Shown: positions 1 to 7,894 of the stretch, piece by piece
Layout of the letters: each line of letters starts with the position of its first letter
How positions within the stretch are numbered: position 1 is the first letter of the stretch
The notes under the pieces: generated by a model
What the model saw: the letters and a program-made list of their open reading frames with translations, nothing else
The model's database searches: none
Told to the model about the DNA's origin: nothing
From: Burkholderiales bacterium UBA6064
GTDB lineage: Bacteria; Pseudomonadota; Gammaproteobacteria; Burkholderiales; Burkholderiaceae_B
Reading direction: 5' to 3'
NCBI GenBank assembly: GCA_002428895.1
Contig: DIYC01000080.1
Span: forward strand, 1-7,894
Length of the DNA: 7,894 nt
Made by a program: the position numbers and the translations under genes

Positions 1-462
1 AAGAAGGAGACATCAAAAACAATAATAGACATCAAGAATCTATTAAATATTTTATACGACGAATCACCGGATTTTGAAATTTCCGACGACAACAATCATC
101 TCATTCAATTCAATAATGGCTTAGCGCAGGCCAAAGAAGAAAACCTGAGTGAATTATCGTTGTCAGCAATCAGGGTAGCAGGTCTTTTTCAGGCAGTGGC
201 TTGGATTGCATCGATTGCGAATGGATTTACCAAACAACAAATTCATTTAATCGACACCCTACAAGAAAATTATGACGGCAAAAATATGTATTTTGGAAAA
301 GGACGAGGCCGCCAAGAAGCAGAAAACAACGAATCAGCGTATCAAACGCTGTATAAAGGTGTGATTATTAACGACCGCGCACCACTGAAGAACAACCATT
401 TTTTAACGAGCCCAGCCACAAGAGCTCAAACTCAAAGAGTACCGACTCACACTGTGCCTTAA
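1..462 (+). CDS. Unrecognised protein, 5' partial; upstream piece of an interrupted gene
   Basis: I do not recognise this gene. The frame is open from base 1, so the true start lies left of the window; 153 codons are visible before the TAA at 460-462. A TTG at 160 could serve as a start, but it has no convincing ribosome binding site and the open frame before it reads like protein (acidic and polar, with DESPDFEISDDNN near the start), so I treat the whole stretch as coding. A hydrophobic helix-like segment follows (AGLFQAVAWIASIANGF, about residues 60-76), then a polar region, then a Pro/Thr/Gln-rich stretch ending HTVP. That ending looks like an interdomain linker, not a natural C-terminus. 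The same frame stays open after the stop to 828, so this is probably the 5' part of a pseudogene. No signal peptide, catalytic motif or family signature is visible. Function unknown. Confidence 0.5.
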   Translation, partial: KKETSKTIIDIKNLLNILYDESPDFEISDDNNHLIQFNNGLAQAKEENLSELSLSAIRVAGLFQAVAWIASIANGFTKQQIHLIDTLQENYDGKNMYFGKGRGRQEAENNESAYQTLYKGVIINDRAPLKNNHFLTSPATRAQTQRVPTHTVP

Positions 463-831
463 AAACCCAAAGCCTCAGAAGAGAACATTCCAGCTTGGTT
501 AACAGAACCCACAGCCCAAAAGATGCCCTTTGTTAACTCTGTGTCTGGCCTAGGCATGCTTTCTACATTAAGTGATGCTCTCGGTTTAATTCCTTATTCT
601 TCAACAGAAGAAAAACAGAATTTTTTTGTCTTAGTAGCTGCCTCCCAGCTCTATTTTGTTGGTGGCCACACTTTTCATGAATTTCTGACTGGGGTAGAAA
701 TCGGCCAAACGATACTGTCTGAAGCACTTGAAAAAAAATTGGTACCGGAATCAATCATTAATTTTGAAAACTGTATGAAACAGGTGCCTGACCTAATTTA
801 TGAAAGCGCTGCGCGTTCCATGTTGCCATGA
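463..831 (+). pseudogene. Unrecognised protein, downstream piece of the same interrupted gene
   Basis: Reading continues in exactly the same frame after the TAA at 460-462 for 122 codons to a TGA at 829-831. The first usable ATG is at 523 (102 residues, beginning MPFVNSVSGLG), but no Shine-Dalgarno sequence precedes it (the bases before it are acagcccaaaag). The 20 codons between TAA and ATG (KPKASEENIPAWLTEPTAQK) continue the Pro-rich linker character of the upstream piece. The segment contains a Gly/Ser/Leu-rich hydrophobic helix, then YSSTEEKQNFF, then a conserved-looking block LYFVGGHTFHEFLTGVEIGQ, and an amphipathic tail. The GGHTFHE block is a possible functional core, but I cannot tie it to a named family. 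The simplest reading is one gene carrying a nonsense mutation (a CAA-to-TAA change would give TVPQKPKA). An independent small gene starting at 523 is the alternative. Confidence 0.5.
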
Positions 832-925
832 ATTTTTAATTTCAAAAGTGCAGGCCATGCTTAAATTGAGATGGCCCAATTGGTTTACACAACTTAAACC
901 CGAGCCAAGTGTTTTACAAGAACAA

Positions 926-940
<15 letters not shown>
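800..940 (+). pseudogene. Possible frameshifted C-terminal remnant of the interrupted gene
   Basis: The +1 frame relative to the preceding piece is open from 797 to a TAA at 938-940, giving from the ATG at 800 a 46-residue reading. Its second half, from the ATG at 857 ([27 protein letters not shown]), has protein-like composition: basic-aromatic, then Glu/Gln-rich. Because the frame-1 piece ends abruptly at 828 while this frame is open across 797-940, a single indel between about 797 and 828 would join them into one longer protein. The reading overlaps the 3' end of proB on the other strand by 15 bp (926-940), as would be possible for convergent genes. It is short, so chance is a real alternative. 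Confidence 0.25.
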
Positions 941-3177
<2,237 letters not shown>

Positions 3178-3183
3178 TCATAC

Positions 3184-3209
3184 AAAAAAGCCCTGCAACT
3201 TTGCAGGGC
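3184..3209 (-). terminator. Intrinsic terminator after rpmA, upstream of obg
   Basis: On the minus strand the perfect 8-bp stem GCCCTGCA / TGCAGGGC closes a 4-nt loop (AAGT) and runs straight into six T residues (3189 down to 3184). The GC-rich stem plus immediate U tract is the classical Rho-independent form. It begins 24 nt downstream of the rpmA stop. On the plus strand the hairpin is followed by catttg, so it works only leftward. The U tract ends 24 bp before the obg start codon, so obg-proB must be fed by incomplete termination or by a promoter that I cannot identify. Confidence 0.9.
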
Positions 3210-3232
3210 CATTTGATTAGAGACAAGCGATA

Positions 3233-3493
3233 CTAGTGATCTAAGACTACACTCACCATTCTTCGGCCTAAATTGCCTTTAATCGTAAACTTGACTCGAC
3301 CGTTGATTAAAGCAAACAAAGTGTGATCTTTACCGATACCCACATTATCACCTGGATGAAATTGAGTACCGCGTTGACGAACAATAATTGAACCTGCATT
3401 GATGGCCTCACCACCAAATACTTTGACACCTAATCGCTTACTCTCTGAGTCGCGCCCATTTCGCGTGGAGCCGCCGCCTTTTTTACTTGCCAT
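3233..3493 (-). CDS. rpmA: 50S ribosomal protein L27
   Basis: L27 is a component of the large ribosomal subunit whose flexible N-terminus reaches the peptidyl-transferase centre and helps place tRNA. The 86-residue product is family length (E. coli 85). It carries the hallmark N-terminus [16 protein letters not shown], then [10 protein letters not shown] (20-29), [20 protein letters not shown] (33-52), DHTLFAL (56-62) and a basic C-terminal strand. The start is secure: AGGAG lies 7 nt upstream of the ATG and the N-terminus is conserved from the first residue, with no cleaved leader of the Firmicutes type. It follows rplU after 27 bp, so the two are almost certainly co-transcribed. It ends with TAG shortly before the intrinsic terminator. 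Confidence 0.98.
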   Translation of the reverse strand: MASKKGGGSTRNGRDSESKRLGVKVFGGEAINAGSIIVRQRGTQFHPGDNVGIGKDHTLFALINGRVKFTIKGNLGRRMVSVVLDH

Positions 3494-3520
3494 GAGTAAA
3501 CTCCTAATAAATCAGAGGGA

Positions 3521-3832
3521 TTAACCTTCTATAGATTGAATTTGAATTTGGGTGTAATTTTGACGATGACCTTGTCGCTTTTGGTAATGCTTGCGACGGC
3601 GCATTTTAAAAATACGCACTTTATCATGACGACCCTGAGCAAGAACCACGGCTTTAACCGATGCACCTTGAATAAGCGGAGAACCCACTTTAATTTGTTC
3701 ACCATGACCCATGGCTAACACTTCATTCAAAGAGATTTCTTGGCCAATGTCAGCTGGTATCTGTTCTATTTTCAATTTTTCGCCAGCAGTAACTTTATAT
3801 TGTTTACCGCCGGTTTTTATAACCGCATACAT
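3521..3832 (-). CDS. rplU: 50S ribosomal protein L21
   Basis: L21 binds 23S rRNA in the large subunit. The product from the ATG at 3832 is 103 residues, the same length as E. coli L21, and begins with the family N-terminus [14 protein letters not shown]. Further conserved parts are EKLKIE (18-23), KVGSPLI (near 48-54) and the very basic RNA-binding stretch [16 protein letters not shown] (about 76-91). The frame stays open 17 codons further upstream (to an ATG at 3883, [17 protein letters not shown]), but I reject that extension: GAGGT sits 5 nt before the 3832 ATG, the family starts there, and the extra residues resemble nothing in L21. It is the first gene of the leftward block and has a strong promoter about 75-105 bp upstream. 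Confidence 0.98.
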   Translation of the reverse strand: MYAVIKTGGKQYKVTAGEKLKIEQIPADIGQEISLNEVLAMGHGEQIKVGSPLIQGASVKAVVLAQGRHDKVRIFKMRRRKHYQKRQGHRQNYTQIQIQSIEG

Positions 3833-3837
3833 AAGTG

Positions 3838-3842
3838 ACCTC
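3838..3842 (-). promoter_or_regulatory. Ribosome binding site that fixes the rplU start
   Basis: GAGGT on the minus strand lies 5 nt before the ATG at 3832. It decides between the 103-residue product and a 120-residue in-frame extension, which has no such site in view. Confidence 0.8.
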
Positions 3843-3909
3843 GATTTGTATAATAATAACTTAGATTTATAGTGCTTCAACACTCTAACTTAAAAGTAGT
3901 TAGCCCGCT

Positions 3910-3938
3910 ATTATGGTGTCTTTTCATGCCCTTGTCAA
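3910..3938 (-). promoter_or_regulatory. Sigma70-type promoter for rplU-rpmA
   Basis: On the minus strand a consensus -35 TTGACA (3938-3933) is followed by a 17-bp spacer and CATAAT (3915-3910; 5 of 6 matches to TATAAT). Transcription would start near 3903, giving a leader of roughly 70 nt. Just after the -10 comes the GC-rich discriminator AGCGGGC, a feature of promoters under negative stringent control by (p)ppGpp. That would suit ribosomal protein genes, but the regulatory reading is inference. Confidence 0.8.
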
Positions 3939-4095
3939 CTTTAAACGCGACCAAGCCAATTAAAAGCTCTTGAATTAAAACGTAAAAAATAGAATCTTTG
4001 CGTTTTCAGGCCAATTAAAACTATACACTCTCAATTCAGTTGACAAAAAACAAAACTTAACAATTCAAAGAGCTCGCTGATAATTGTCGCGCCGA

Positions 4096-4126
4096 TTGCA
4101 AAAAATAGAGCGAACTCAATTACAAT
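4096..4126 (+). promoter_or_regulatory. Candidate promoter for ispB
   Basis: TACAAT (4121-4126; 5 of 6 to TATAAT) is the best -10 on the plus strand before ispB and would give a leader of about 24 nt. The only -35-like element is TTGCAA at 4096-4101, with a long 19-bp spacer, so the promoter would be weak. The better -35 TTGACA at 4040-4045 lacks a matching -10 at 16-18 bp. Confidence 0.35.
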
Positions 4127-4156
4127 GGCGTTTGGTAATGACTCTCTTAACTGTTC

Positions 4157-5149
4157 ATGAACAGCCCAACGCCAAACACACAAGCTCATTTAGTTGCAAT
4201 TCACACTGAAATGGAGTTCTTAAATGAGCGGATTCGCTTCAACTTACATTCTGAAGTTGGATTAATCAATACGATTAGTGATTATATTATTGGTGCCGGC
4301 GGAAAGCGATTAAGACCTGCGTTACTCATTTTACTCAGCAAAGCACTTCATGCCGATTCGTCACAGTTAAAAAACGCTATCGAGCTGGCTACCGTCATTG
4401 AATTGATTCATACCGCCACATTACTGCACGATGATGTTGTTGACAATTCGACCCTGCGACGCAATCGGTTAACAGCCAATGCGGCTTACGGCAACTCAGC
4501 TGCGGTTTTAGTTGGAGATTTTTTGTATTCCAGGGCTTTTCAAATGATGACCCAAACCGGCTTAATGCCGGTCATGGATTTAATGGCCGACACCACCAAC
4601 ACAATTGCCGAAGGAGAAGTACTGCAATTGTTAAACTGCAAAAATCCGAACACTACTGAAGCGCAGTACATGAAGGTGATTCAATTTAAAACCGCCAAAT
4701 TATTCGAGGCGGCTTGTCAGCTAGCGGGTATTGTCTGCCAAGTACCCAACCATCAACTCAGCATTCTTGGGCAGTTTGGCGCAAATCTGGGTACTGCCTT
4801 TCAGTTAATTGATGACGTTCTCGATTACGAAGGCAACCCCAATCACTTAGGCAAAGAAATTGGCGATGATTTAAGAGAAGGAAAACCCACTTTACCTCTC
4901 ATTTTTGCTCGAGAAAAAGGATCAACGTACACCCAGGAACTGATCGAAGCAGCAGTTAAAAATGGCGGCTCCAATGAAATTGATGCTATTCTTAAAGGCA
5001 TACAAGCCTGCGGCGCGCTTGACTACACACGACAACATGCTCAAAACTTGGCCGACCAAGCCCTGAAAAATATCTCTTTCTTAGACAATACTCGGTATAA
5101 AGTGGCCCTACAAAATCTTTGTGCAATCGCAGTACACCGAACACAATAA
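4157..5149 (+). CDS. ispB: Long-chain trans-polyprenyl diphosphate synthase (octaprenyl type)
   Basis: This enzyme adds isopentenyl diphosphate units to farnesyl diphosphate to make the all-trans C40-range side chain of ubiquinone/menaquinone. The 330 residues align along their length with E. coli IspB (323). Motifs in order: GGKRLRP (48-54, diphosphate binding), first aspartate-rich motif HDDVVD (91-96), NRLTANAAYGN (103-113), LVGDFLYSRAFQMM (118-131), AEGEVLQL (151-158), KTAKLFEAA (178-186), second aspartate-rich motif LIDDVLDY (217-224) and GDDLREGKPTLPLI (236-249). All magnesium-binding aspartates are present. Product chain length (C40 or other) cannot be read from sequence alone. The ATG at 4157 is the first in frame after a TAA at 4148-4150. 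No Shine-Dalgarno precedes it, so initiation may be weak or the start could be later, for example the ATG of MEFLNERI. It diverges from rplU, as in Pseudomonas. Confidence 0.96.
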   Translation: MNSPTPNTQAHLVAIHTEMEFLNERIRFNLHSEVGLINTISDYIIGAGGKRLRPALLILLSKALHADSSQLKNAIELATVIELIHTATLLHDDVVDNSTLRRNRLTANAAYGNSAAVLVGDFLYSRAFQMMTQTGLMPVMDLMADTTNTIAEGEVLQLLNCKNPNTTEAQYMKVIQFKTAKLFEAACQLAGIVCQVPNHQLSILGQFGANLGTAFQLIDDVLDYEGNPNHLGKEIGDDLREGKPTLPLIFAREKGSTYTQELIEAAVKNGGSNEIDAILKGIQACGALDYTRQHAQNLADQALKNISFLDNTRYKVALQNLCAIAVHRTQ

Positions 5150-5207
5150 TTTTACTTTTCGCGCTAAATGTAGTTAATATGATTCTTTTGCGTGCACATT
5201 AAAAAAA

Positions 5208-6485
5208 TTGAACGATCTACCCCTTTGGGCACAAATACTTTTATTGGTGGCTTTACTGCTATTTTCTGGTTTTTTTTCGATTGTTGAGACCAGCATGATG
5301 GCTTTAAACAAGTATCGGCTTCAGGCACTGGCTGAACACGGCCACCGCAGCGCAATTTTAACGCGCCGACTACTACAACGAACCGACAAACTTTTATCAA
5401 CCCTGCTGTTAAGTAATAATATTTTAAACACTGCCGCAACAGCAGTTGTCACGTCTTTAGCCATTTCTGCATTTGGAAACAATGAGATTGTACTAACCAT
5501 TGCAACAGCTTGTGTCGCTCTAGCAATTATTGTTTTTGCTGAAATTGGCCCTAAAGTAATTGGTGCGGCCTACCCTGAAAAAGTCGCATTACCCGCCAGT
5601 TACCCAATTGCTTTTTTTGTCCAAACATTGTCCCCTTTTGTGTGGCTTATTAATTCGATGGTTGAGGCTGCCTTAAAAAAATTTGGTTTAAGCTCTAAAG
5701 GCTCGGCCGACCAATCGCTGAATCTTGCAGAACTCAGAACCCTTGTGCTTGAAAGTGGTCATTTTTTACCCACGAAATCGCGCAGCATTTTAATGAATTT
5801 ATTTGAACTTGAATCGCTAACGGTGGAAGACGTCATGACACCCCGAATGCGCATGGAGCATCTGGACATTCAACGCAGTGACGAAGAACTTGCACAACAA
5901 ATTATCACCGCTCATCACAATAAGCTACCCGTGATTGATAAAGATTGGCAACAAGTAATTGGCTTGCTCCACGTGCGCAGAGCACTCAACCTATTTTATA
6001 GCAACGAATTTGATAAAAGTTCTTTAGAAAAATTATTACAGCCTGCTTACTTTATTCCTGCCAGTACACCTGTCAACCAACAATTACAACTGTTTCAAGA
6101 AAATAAAGAACGCATGGGTTTAGTTGTTGATGAGTATGGCGAGGTTCTGGGCATGATCACCCCAGAAGACATTCTTGAAGAACTAATTGGCGAATTTACT
6201 TCACATGCACCCAACGCAGTATTTAAGAATTTTTTAGATGGACAAGATGATCAATCTATTACAGTCGACGGCTCAATTGACATCAGAGACTTAAATAGAA
6301 CCTACCAAATTAGTTTACCTCTGAATGGCCCAAGAACCCTGAATGGACTCATTCTAGAACAACTTCAAGACATACCAGAAATGGGATTAAGCGTCAAAAT
6401 TGACGATATTGTCATTGAAATTTTACAGGTCGCTGACAAACAAGTTCGAACAGCCAAGCTGTTTAAAATTAAAAGAAAATCTTAA
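5208..6485 (+). CDS. CorB/YfjD-type membrane protein (CNNM, CBS pair, CorC_HlyC domains)
   Basis: Members of this family (YfjD/CorB; CNNM in animals) are inner-membrane proteins linked to Mg2+/Co2+ transport or resistance. The 425 residues show the usual order. The CNNM/DUF21 membrane domain (about 5-150) has hydrophobic segments near 7-27, 60-88, 95-119 and 125-150 and the family blocks FSGFFSIVETSMMALNKYR (19-37), SNNILN (69-74) and FAEIGPK (110-116). A CBS pair (about 203-327) contains VEDVMTPR (206-213) and LVVDEYGEVLGMITPEDILEE (305-325). The C-terminal CorC_HlyC transporter-associated domain (about 345-420) contains DIRDLN and GPRTLNGLIL. The start is TTG at 5208: no in-frame ATG or GTG lies between it and the stop at 5175-5177, and the resulting N-terminus fits the family. 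No Shine-Dalgarno is visible (AAAAAA directly precedes it). It follows ispB after 58 bp with no terminator. Substrate is inferred from the family only. Confidence 0.93.
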   Translation: MNDLPLWAQILLLVALLLFSGFFSIVETSMMALNKYRLQALAEHGHRSAILTRRLLQRTDKLLSTLLLSNNILNTAATAVVTSLAISAFGNNEIVLTIATACVALAIIVFAEIGPKVIGAAYPEKVALPASYPIAFFVQTLSPFVWLINSMVEAALKKFGLSSKGSADQSLNLAELRTLVLESGHFLPTKSRSILMNLFELESLTVEDVMTPRMRMEHLDIQRSDEELAQQIITAHHNKLPVIDKDWQQVIGLLHVRRALNLFYSNEFDKSSLEKLLQPAYFIPASTPVNQQLQLFQENKERMGLVVDEYGEVLGMITPEDILEELIGEFTSHAPNAVFKNFLDGQDDQSITVDGSIDIRDLNRTYQISLPLNGPRTLNGLILEQLQDIPEMGLSVKIDDIVIEILQVADKQVRTAKLFKIKRKS

Positions 6486-6498
6486 GCGTCTGCGCTTA
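6483..6498. repeat. Small hairpin over the corB-like stop codon
   Basis: TAAGCG (6483-6488, starting with the stop codon) pairs perfectly with CGCTTA (6493-6498) around a 4-nt loop. No T tract follows on the plus strand, so it is not a convincing terminator; it may be a pause or mRNA-end structure, or chance. Confidence 0.35.
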
Positions 6499-6530
6499 TA
6501 CTTAAAGAATCATCCTGTATCTTTTTCATG

Positions 6531-6535
6531 AAAGG
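6531..6535 (+). promoter_or_regulatory. Ribosome binding site supporting the GTG start of pilD
   Basis: AAAGG lies 8 nt before the GTG at 6544 and is the only Shine-Dalgarno-like sequence in the 58-bp gap. The nearby ATG at 6528 is out of frame with pilD and soon reaches a stop, so it is not the start. Confidence 0.55.
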
Positions 6536-6543
6536 CTCAATTT

Positions 6544-7395
6544 GTGTTCAATCTATTTAATCAACTCGAACCCACAGCCTGGCTTATCCTGAGTTTAATA
6601 TTGGGGATCAGTGTTGGGTCTTTTTTGAATGTAGTGATTTATCGTATTCCCATCATGATGGAAAACCAATGGGCCGAAGAACTGAATCTTGCTCAAAATC
6701 AAACCCCTCAAGTTCAAGAACCCTTTAATTTACTCAGACCCAGATCCCATTGCAGGGCATGCCAAAAAAAATTAGCACTACTCGATTTAATTCCACTTGT
6801 TTCTTTCGCCCTGAATCGTGGCCGATGTGGTTATTGTCAAACTCAAATGAGTTGGCAATACCCTCTAATTGAAGCACTCACCGGAATTGTTTTTGTTACC
6901 CTAGCAACGCTATTTCCTCCCAGTATGCTCACTCTAGCCTGGATGGGTTTTTGCGCTACCCTCATTGCTTTGGCAGTGATTGATTTCAACACTTTTTTGT
7001 TGCCCGATCAACTCACTCTACCCTTGTTATGGGCAGGCTTGCTATTTCATTTATTGTTTGGCGAATTGCCACTTGAACAAGCTGTTCTTGGTGCAGCATC
7101 AGGATATTTAATATTGTGGTTTGTCTTTCAACTGTTTAAATTACTGACTCAAAAAGAAGGAATGGGTTATGGCGACTTTAAACTTTTAGCGGCAATTGGC
7201 GCATGGCTTGGGATTAATAACGTGTTAAGTGTACTGTTTATCGCAGCCTTTATTGGCCTTGCTTTTGGACTGACGCACCAATACTTAAAAAAAGCAACAG
7301 TTCACGCGCCATTCCCTTTTGGCCCAAGCCTTGTTATTGCCGCATTCGTTCATGTCTTCGGTTTTAATAGTTTCTCGCTCCTGTTAACCCCATGA
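6544..7395 (+). CDS. pilD: Type IV prepilin peptidase / N-methyltransferase (PilD)
   Basis: PilD is a polytopic inner-membrane aspartyl protease. It cleaves the leader of type IV prepilins and type II secretion pseudopilins and methylates the new N-terminal residue. The 283 residues are family length. The first membrane helix leads into GSFLNVVIYRIP (25-36). The cytoplasmic methylase domain carries both zinc-binding CxxC pairs (C70/C73 and C95/C98) and the ISPL-like block SWQYPLIEALTG. The catalytic aspartates are D147 in VIDFNTFLLPD and D211 in GMGYGDFKLL. The C-terminal PFPFGPSL (257-264) is typical. Around seven to eight hydrophobic segments are visible. With both CxxC pairs and both aspartates present it should be active. 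The GTG start is supported by an AAAGG site. It overlaps coaE by 4 bp; the usual upstream partners pilB and pilC are absent, replaced by the CorB-like gene. No substrate pilin gene is in the window. Confidence 0.97.
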   Translation: MFNLFNQLEPTAWLILSLILGISVGSFLNVVIYRIPIMMENQWAEELNLAQNQTPQVQEPFNLLRPRSHCRACQKKLALLDLIPLVSFALNRGRCGYCQTQMSWQYPLIEALTGIVFVTLATLFPPSMLTLAWMGFCATLIALAVIDFNTFLLPDQLTLPLLWAGLLFHLLFGELPLEQAVLGAASGYLILWFVFQLFKLLTQKEGMGYGDFKLLAAIGAWLGINNVLSVLFIAAFIGLAFGLTHQYLKKATVHAPFPFGPSLVIAAFVHVFGFNSFSLLLTP

Positions 7396-7894
7396 ACACA
7401 GTACACAACAACACACGTGGCAAGCTACAGGTTGGCCTGACTGGTGGAGTGGGCAGCGGAAAAACCGCAGTGTCTAACCGATTCAATCAATTGGGTATTA
7501 CTGTCATCGACACCGATGTCATTAGCCGACAACTGACCGAGCCCAACGGTTTAGCAATTGACCCCATTCGAGTATATTTTGGCCCGCAAGCGATTAACCA
7601 AGATAATGCTCTCAATCGGCACTACATGCGCCAACTTATACTTAACAATACCTCACATCGCAAAATTCTTGAAAGTATTCTTCACCCATTAATTCGCACA
7701 CACGTACAAGAACAATTAAAGCAAGTACTTAGCCCTTATGTTCTCATCGTAATCCCCTTACTTGCAGAAAACCCAGAATGGTTAAAACAATTGGATGAAA
7801 TTGTTGTAATCGACTGCGATGAAGCACTGCAAATTCAACGAGTCATGCTAAGAAATCAGTGGCCCAAGCAACAAATTCAACAAATGATTGCTGA
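7392..7894 (+). CDS. coaE: Dephospho-CoA kinase, 3' partial (runs off window)
   Basis: CoaE phosphorylates the 3'-hydroxyl of the ribose of dephospho-CoA with ATP, the last step of coenzyme A synthesis, in the cytoplasm. The window holds 167 codons of a protein normally about 200 long; the last 30-40 residues are beyond the edge. Visible motifs: Walker A GLTGGVGSGKT (15-25), VIDTDVISRQL (DTD where many members have DAD), HPLIR, then SPYVLIVIPLLAEN, a core-sheet segment matching E. coli SPYVLWVVPLLVEN. The stretch QRVMLRNQWPKQQIQQMIA matches the family region before the final Arg-containing motif, which is cut off. The first about nine residues (MNTVHNNTR) are a short extra N-terminus compared with E. 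coli. The ATG overlaps the pilD stop (ATGA) and lacks its own Shine-Dalgarno, so translation is likely coupled. The pilD-coaE pair is a common gammaproteobacterial arrangement. Confidence 0.96.
   Translation, partial: MNTVHNNTRGKLQVGLTGGVGSGKTAVSNRFNQLGITVIDTDVISRQLTEPNGLAIDPIRVYFGPQAINQDNALNRHYMRQLILNNTSHRKILESILHPLIRTHVQEQLKQVLSPYVLIVIPLLAENPEWLKQLDEIVVIDCDEALQIQRVMLRNQWPKQQIQQMIA

Larger units (their letters stand above)
3833..4156. other. Divergent intergenic control region between rplU and ispB
   Basis: This 324-bp gap without a gene separates divergent start codons. It contains the rplU leader (3833-3903), the strong rplU promoter (3910-3938), an 11-bp direct repeat GCCAATTAAAA at 3955-3965 and 4010-4020, an imperfect inverted repeat AAAACGTAAA (3977-3986) against TTTGCGTTTT (3997-4006), a TTGACA at 4040-4045 that has no good -10 downstream on the plus strand, and a weaker promoter candidate just before ispB. 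A further minus-strand TATAGT (4025-4020) might be a second rplU -10, with a poorly spaced -35. I see no small RNA gene or riboswitch. Confidence 0.6.

Noticed and set aside
563..754. 63-codon minus-strand open frame opposite the interrupted gene
   Set aside because: No ribosome binding site and no family resemblance; it lies opposite the more protein-like plus-strand frame.
882..900. 6-bp inverted repeat GGTTTA / TAAACC as a terminator for proB or the left gene
   Set aside because: The stem is AT-rich with a 7-nt loop and no T tract follows on either strand.
3833..3883. 17-codon N-terminal extension of rplU (ATG at 3883)
   Set aside because: The internal ATG at 3832 has a good ribosome binding site and matches the conserved L21 N-terminus and length.
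3861..3888. Leader hairpin in the rplU 5' region (AGTG/CACT plus TTAG/CTAA) as an autoregulatory site
   Set aside because: The pairing is only two 4-bp helices separated by a 6-nt bulge; too weak to call a regulatory structure.
4040..4068. TTGACA at 4040 as the main ispB promoter
   Set aside because: At 16-18 bp spacing the -10 position reads AATTCA/ATTCAA/TTCAAA, a poor match.
5152..5183. Promoter in front of the CorB-like gene (TATGAT at 5178-5183)
   Set aside because: No -35 element at acceptable spacing; TTTACT is 21 bp away.
5164..5439. 91-codon minus-strand open frame over the start of the CorB-like gene
   Set aside because: It overlaps the conserved first membrane segment of a recognisable gene on the other strand and has no independent support.

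Overview
The window is an AT-leaning (my rough estimate is low-40s % GC) gammaproteobacterial chromosome segment. The evidence for the class is the gene order proB-obg-rpmA-rplU diverging from ispB, an order I know from Pseudomonas, and proteins that align by eye along their length with the E. coli or Pseudomonas versions (IspB, L21, L27, ObgE, YfjD/CorB, PilD, CoaE). The AT bias and the unfamiliar, decaying helical protein at the left edge would fit an intracellular-lineage gammaproteobacterium such as Legionellales. That placement is inference only.

Layout. Positions 1-940 (+) hold an unrecognised gene that looks broken. One frame runs open from the window edge, hits a TAA at 460-462, continues in the same frame to a TGA at 829-831, and what may be its C-terminus continues one frame over to 940. 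Converging on it, 926-3832 (-) is a four-gene block read in the order rplU (L21), rpmA (L27), obg/cgtA (ribosome-assembly GTPase), proB (glutamate 5-kinase). A textbook intrinsic terminator sits between rpmA and obg. obg and proB overlap by 4 bp (ATGA). Positions 3833-4156 form the divergent control region, with a strong sigma70-type promoter for rplU. From 4157 to the right edge (+) follow ispB (polyprenyl diphosphate synthase for the quinone side chain), a CorB/YfjD-type membrane protein with CBS domains, pilD (prepilin peptidase/methylase) and the first 167 codons of coaE (dephospho-CoA kinase). pilD and coaE also overlap by ATGA.

How the genes work together. The left-pointing block joins two large-subunit ribosomal proteins to the GTPase that helps assemble that subunit, with the first enzyme of proline synthesis as a translationally coupled passenger. 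The right-pointing genes are a housekeeping string with small gaps (58, 58 and -4 bp): quinone tail synthesis, a probable divalent-cation transport protein, type IV pilin/type II secretion pseudopilin processing, and the last step of CoA synthesis.

I found no previously undescribed system. No tRNA, rRNA, CRISPR array, insertion sequence or attachment site is visible. The points most worth a second look are the interrupted gene at the left edge and the terminator placed 24 bp before the obg start codon.
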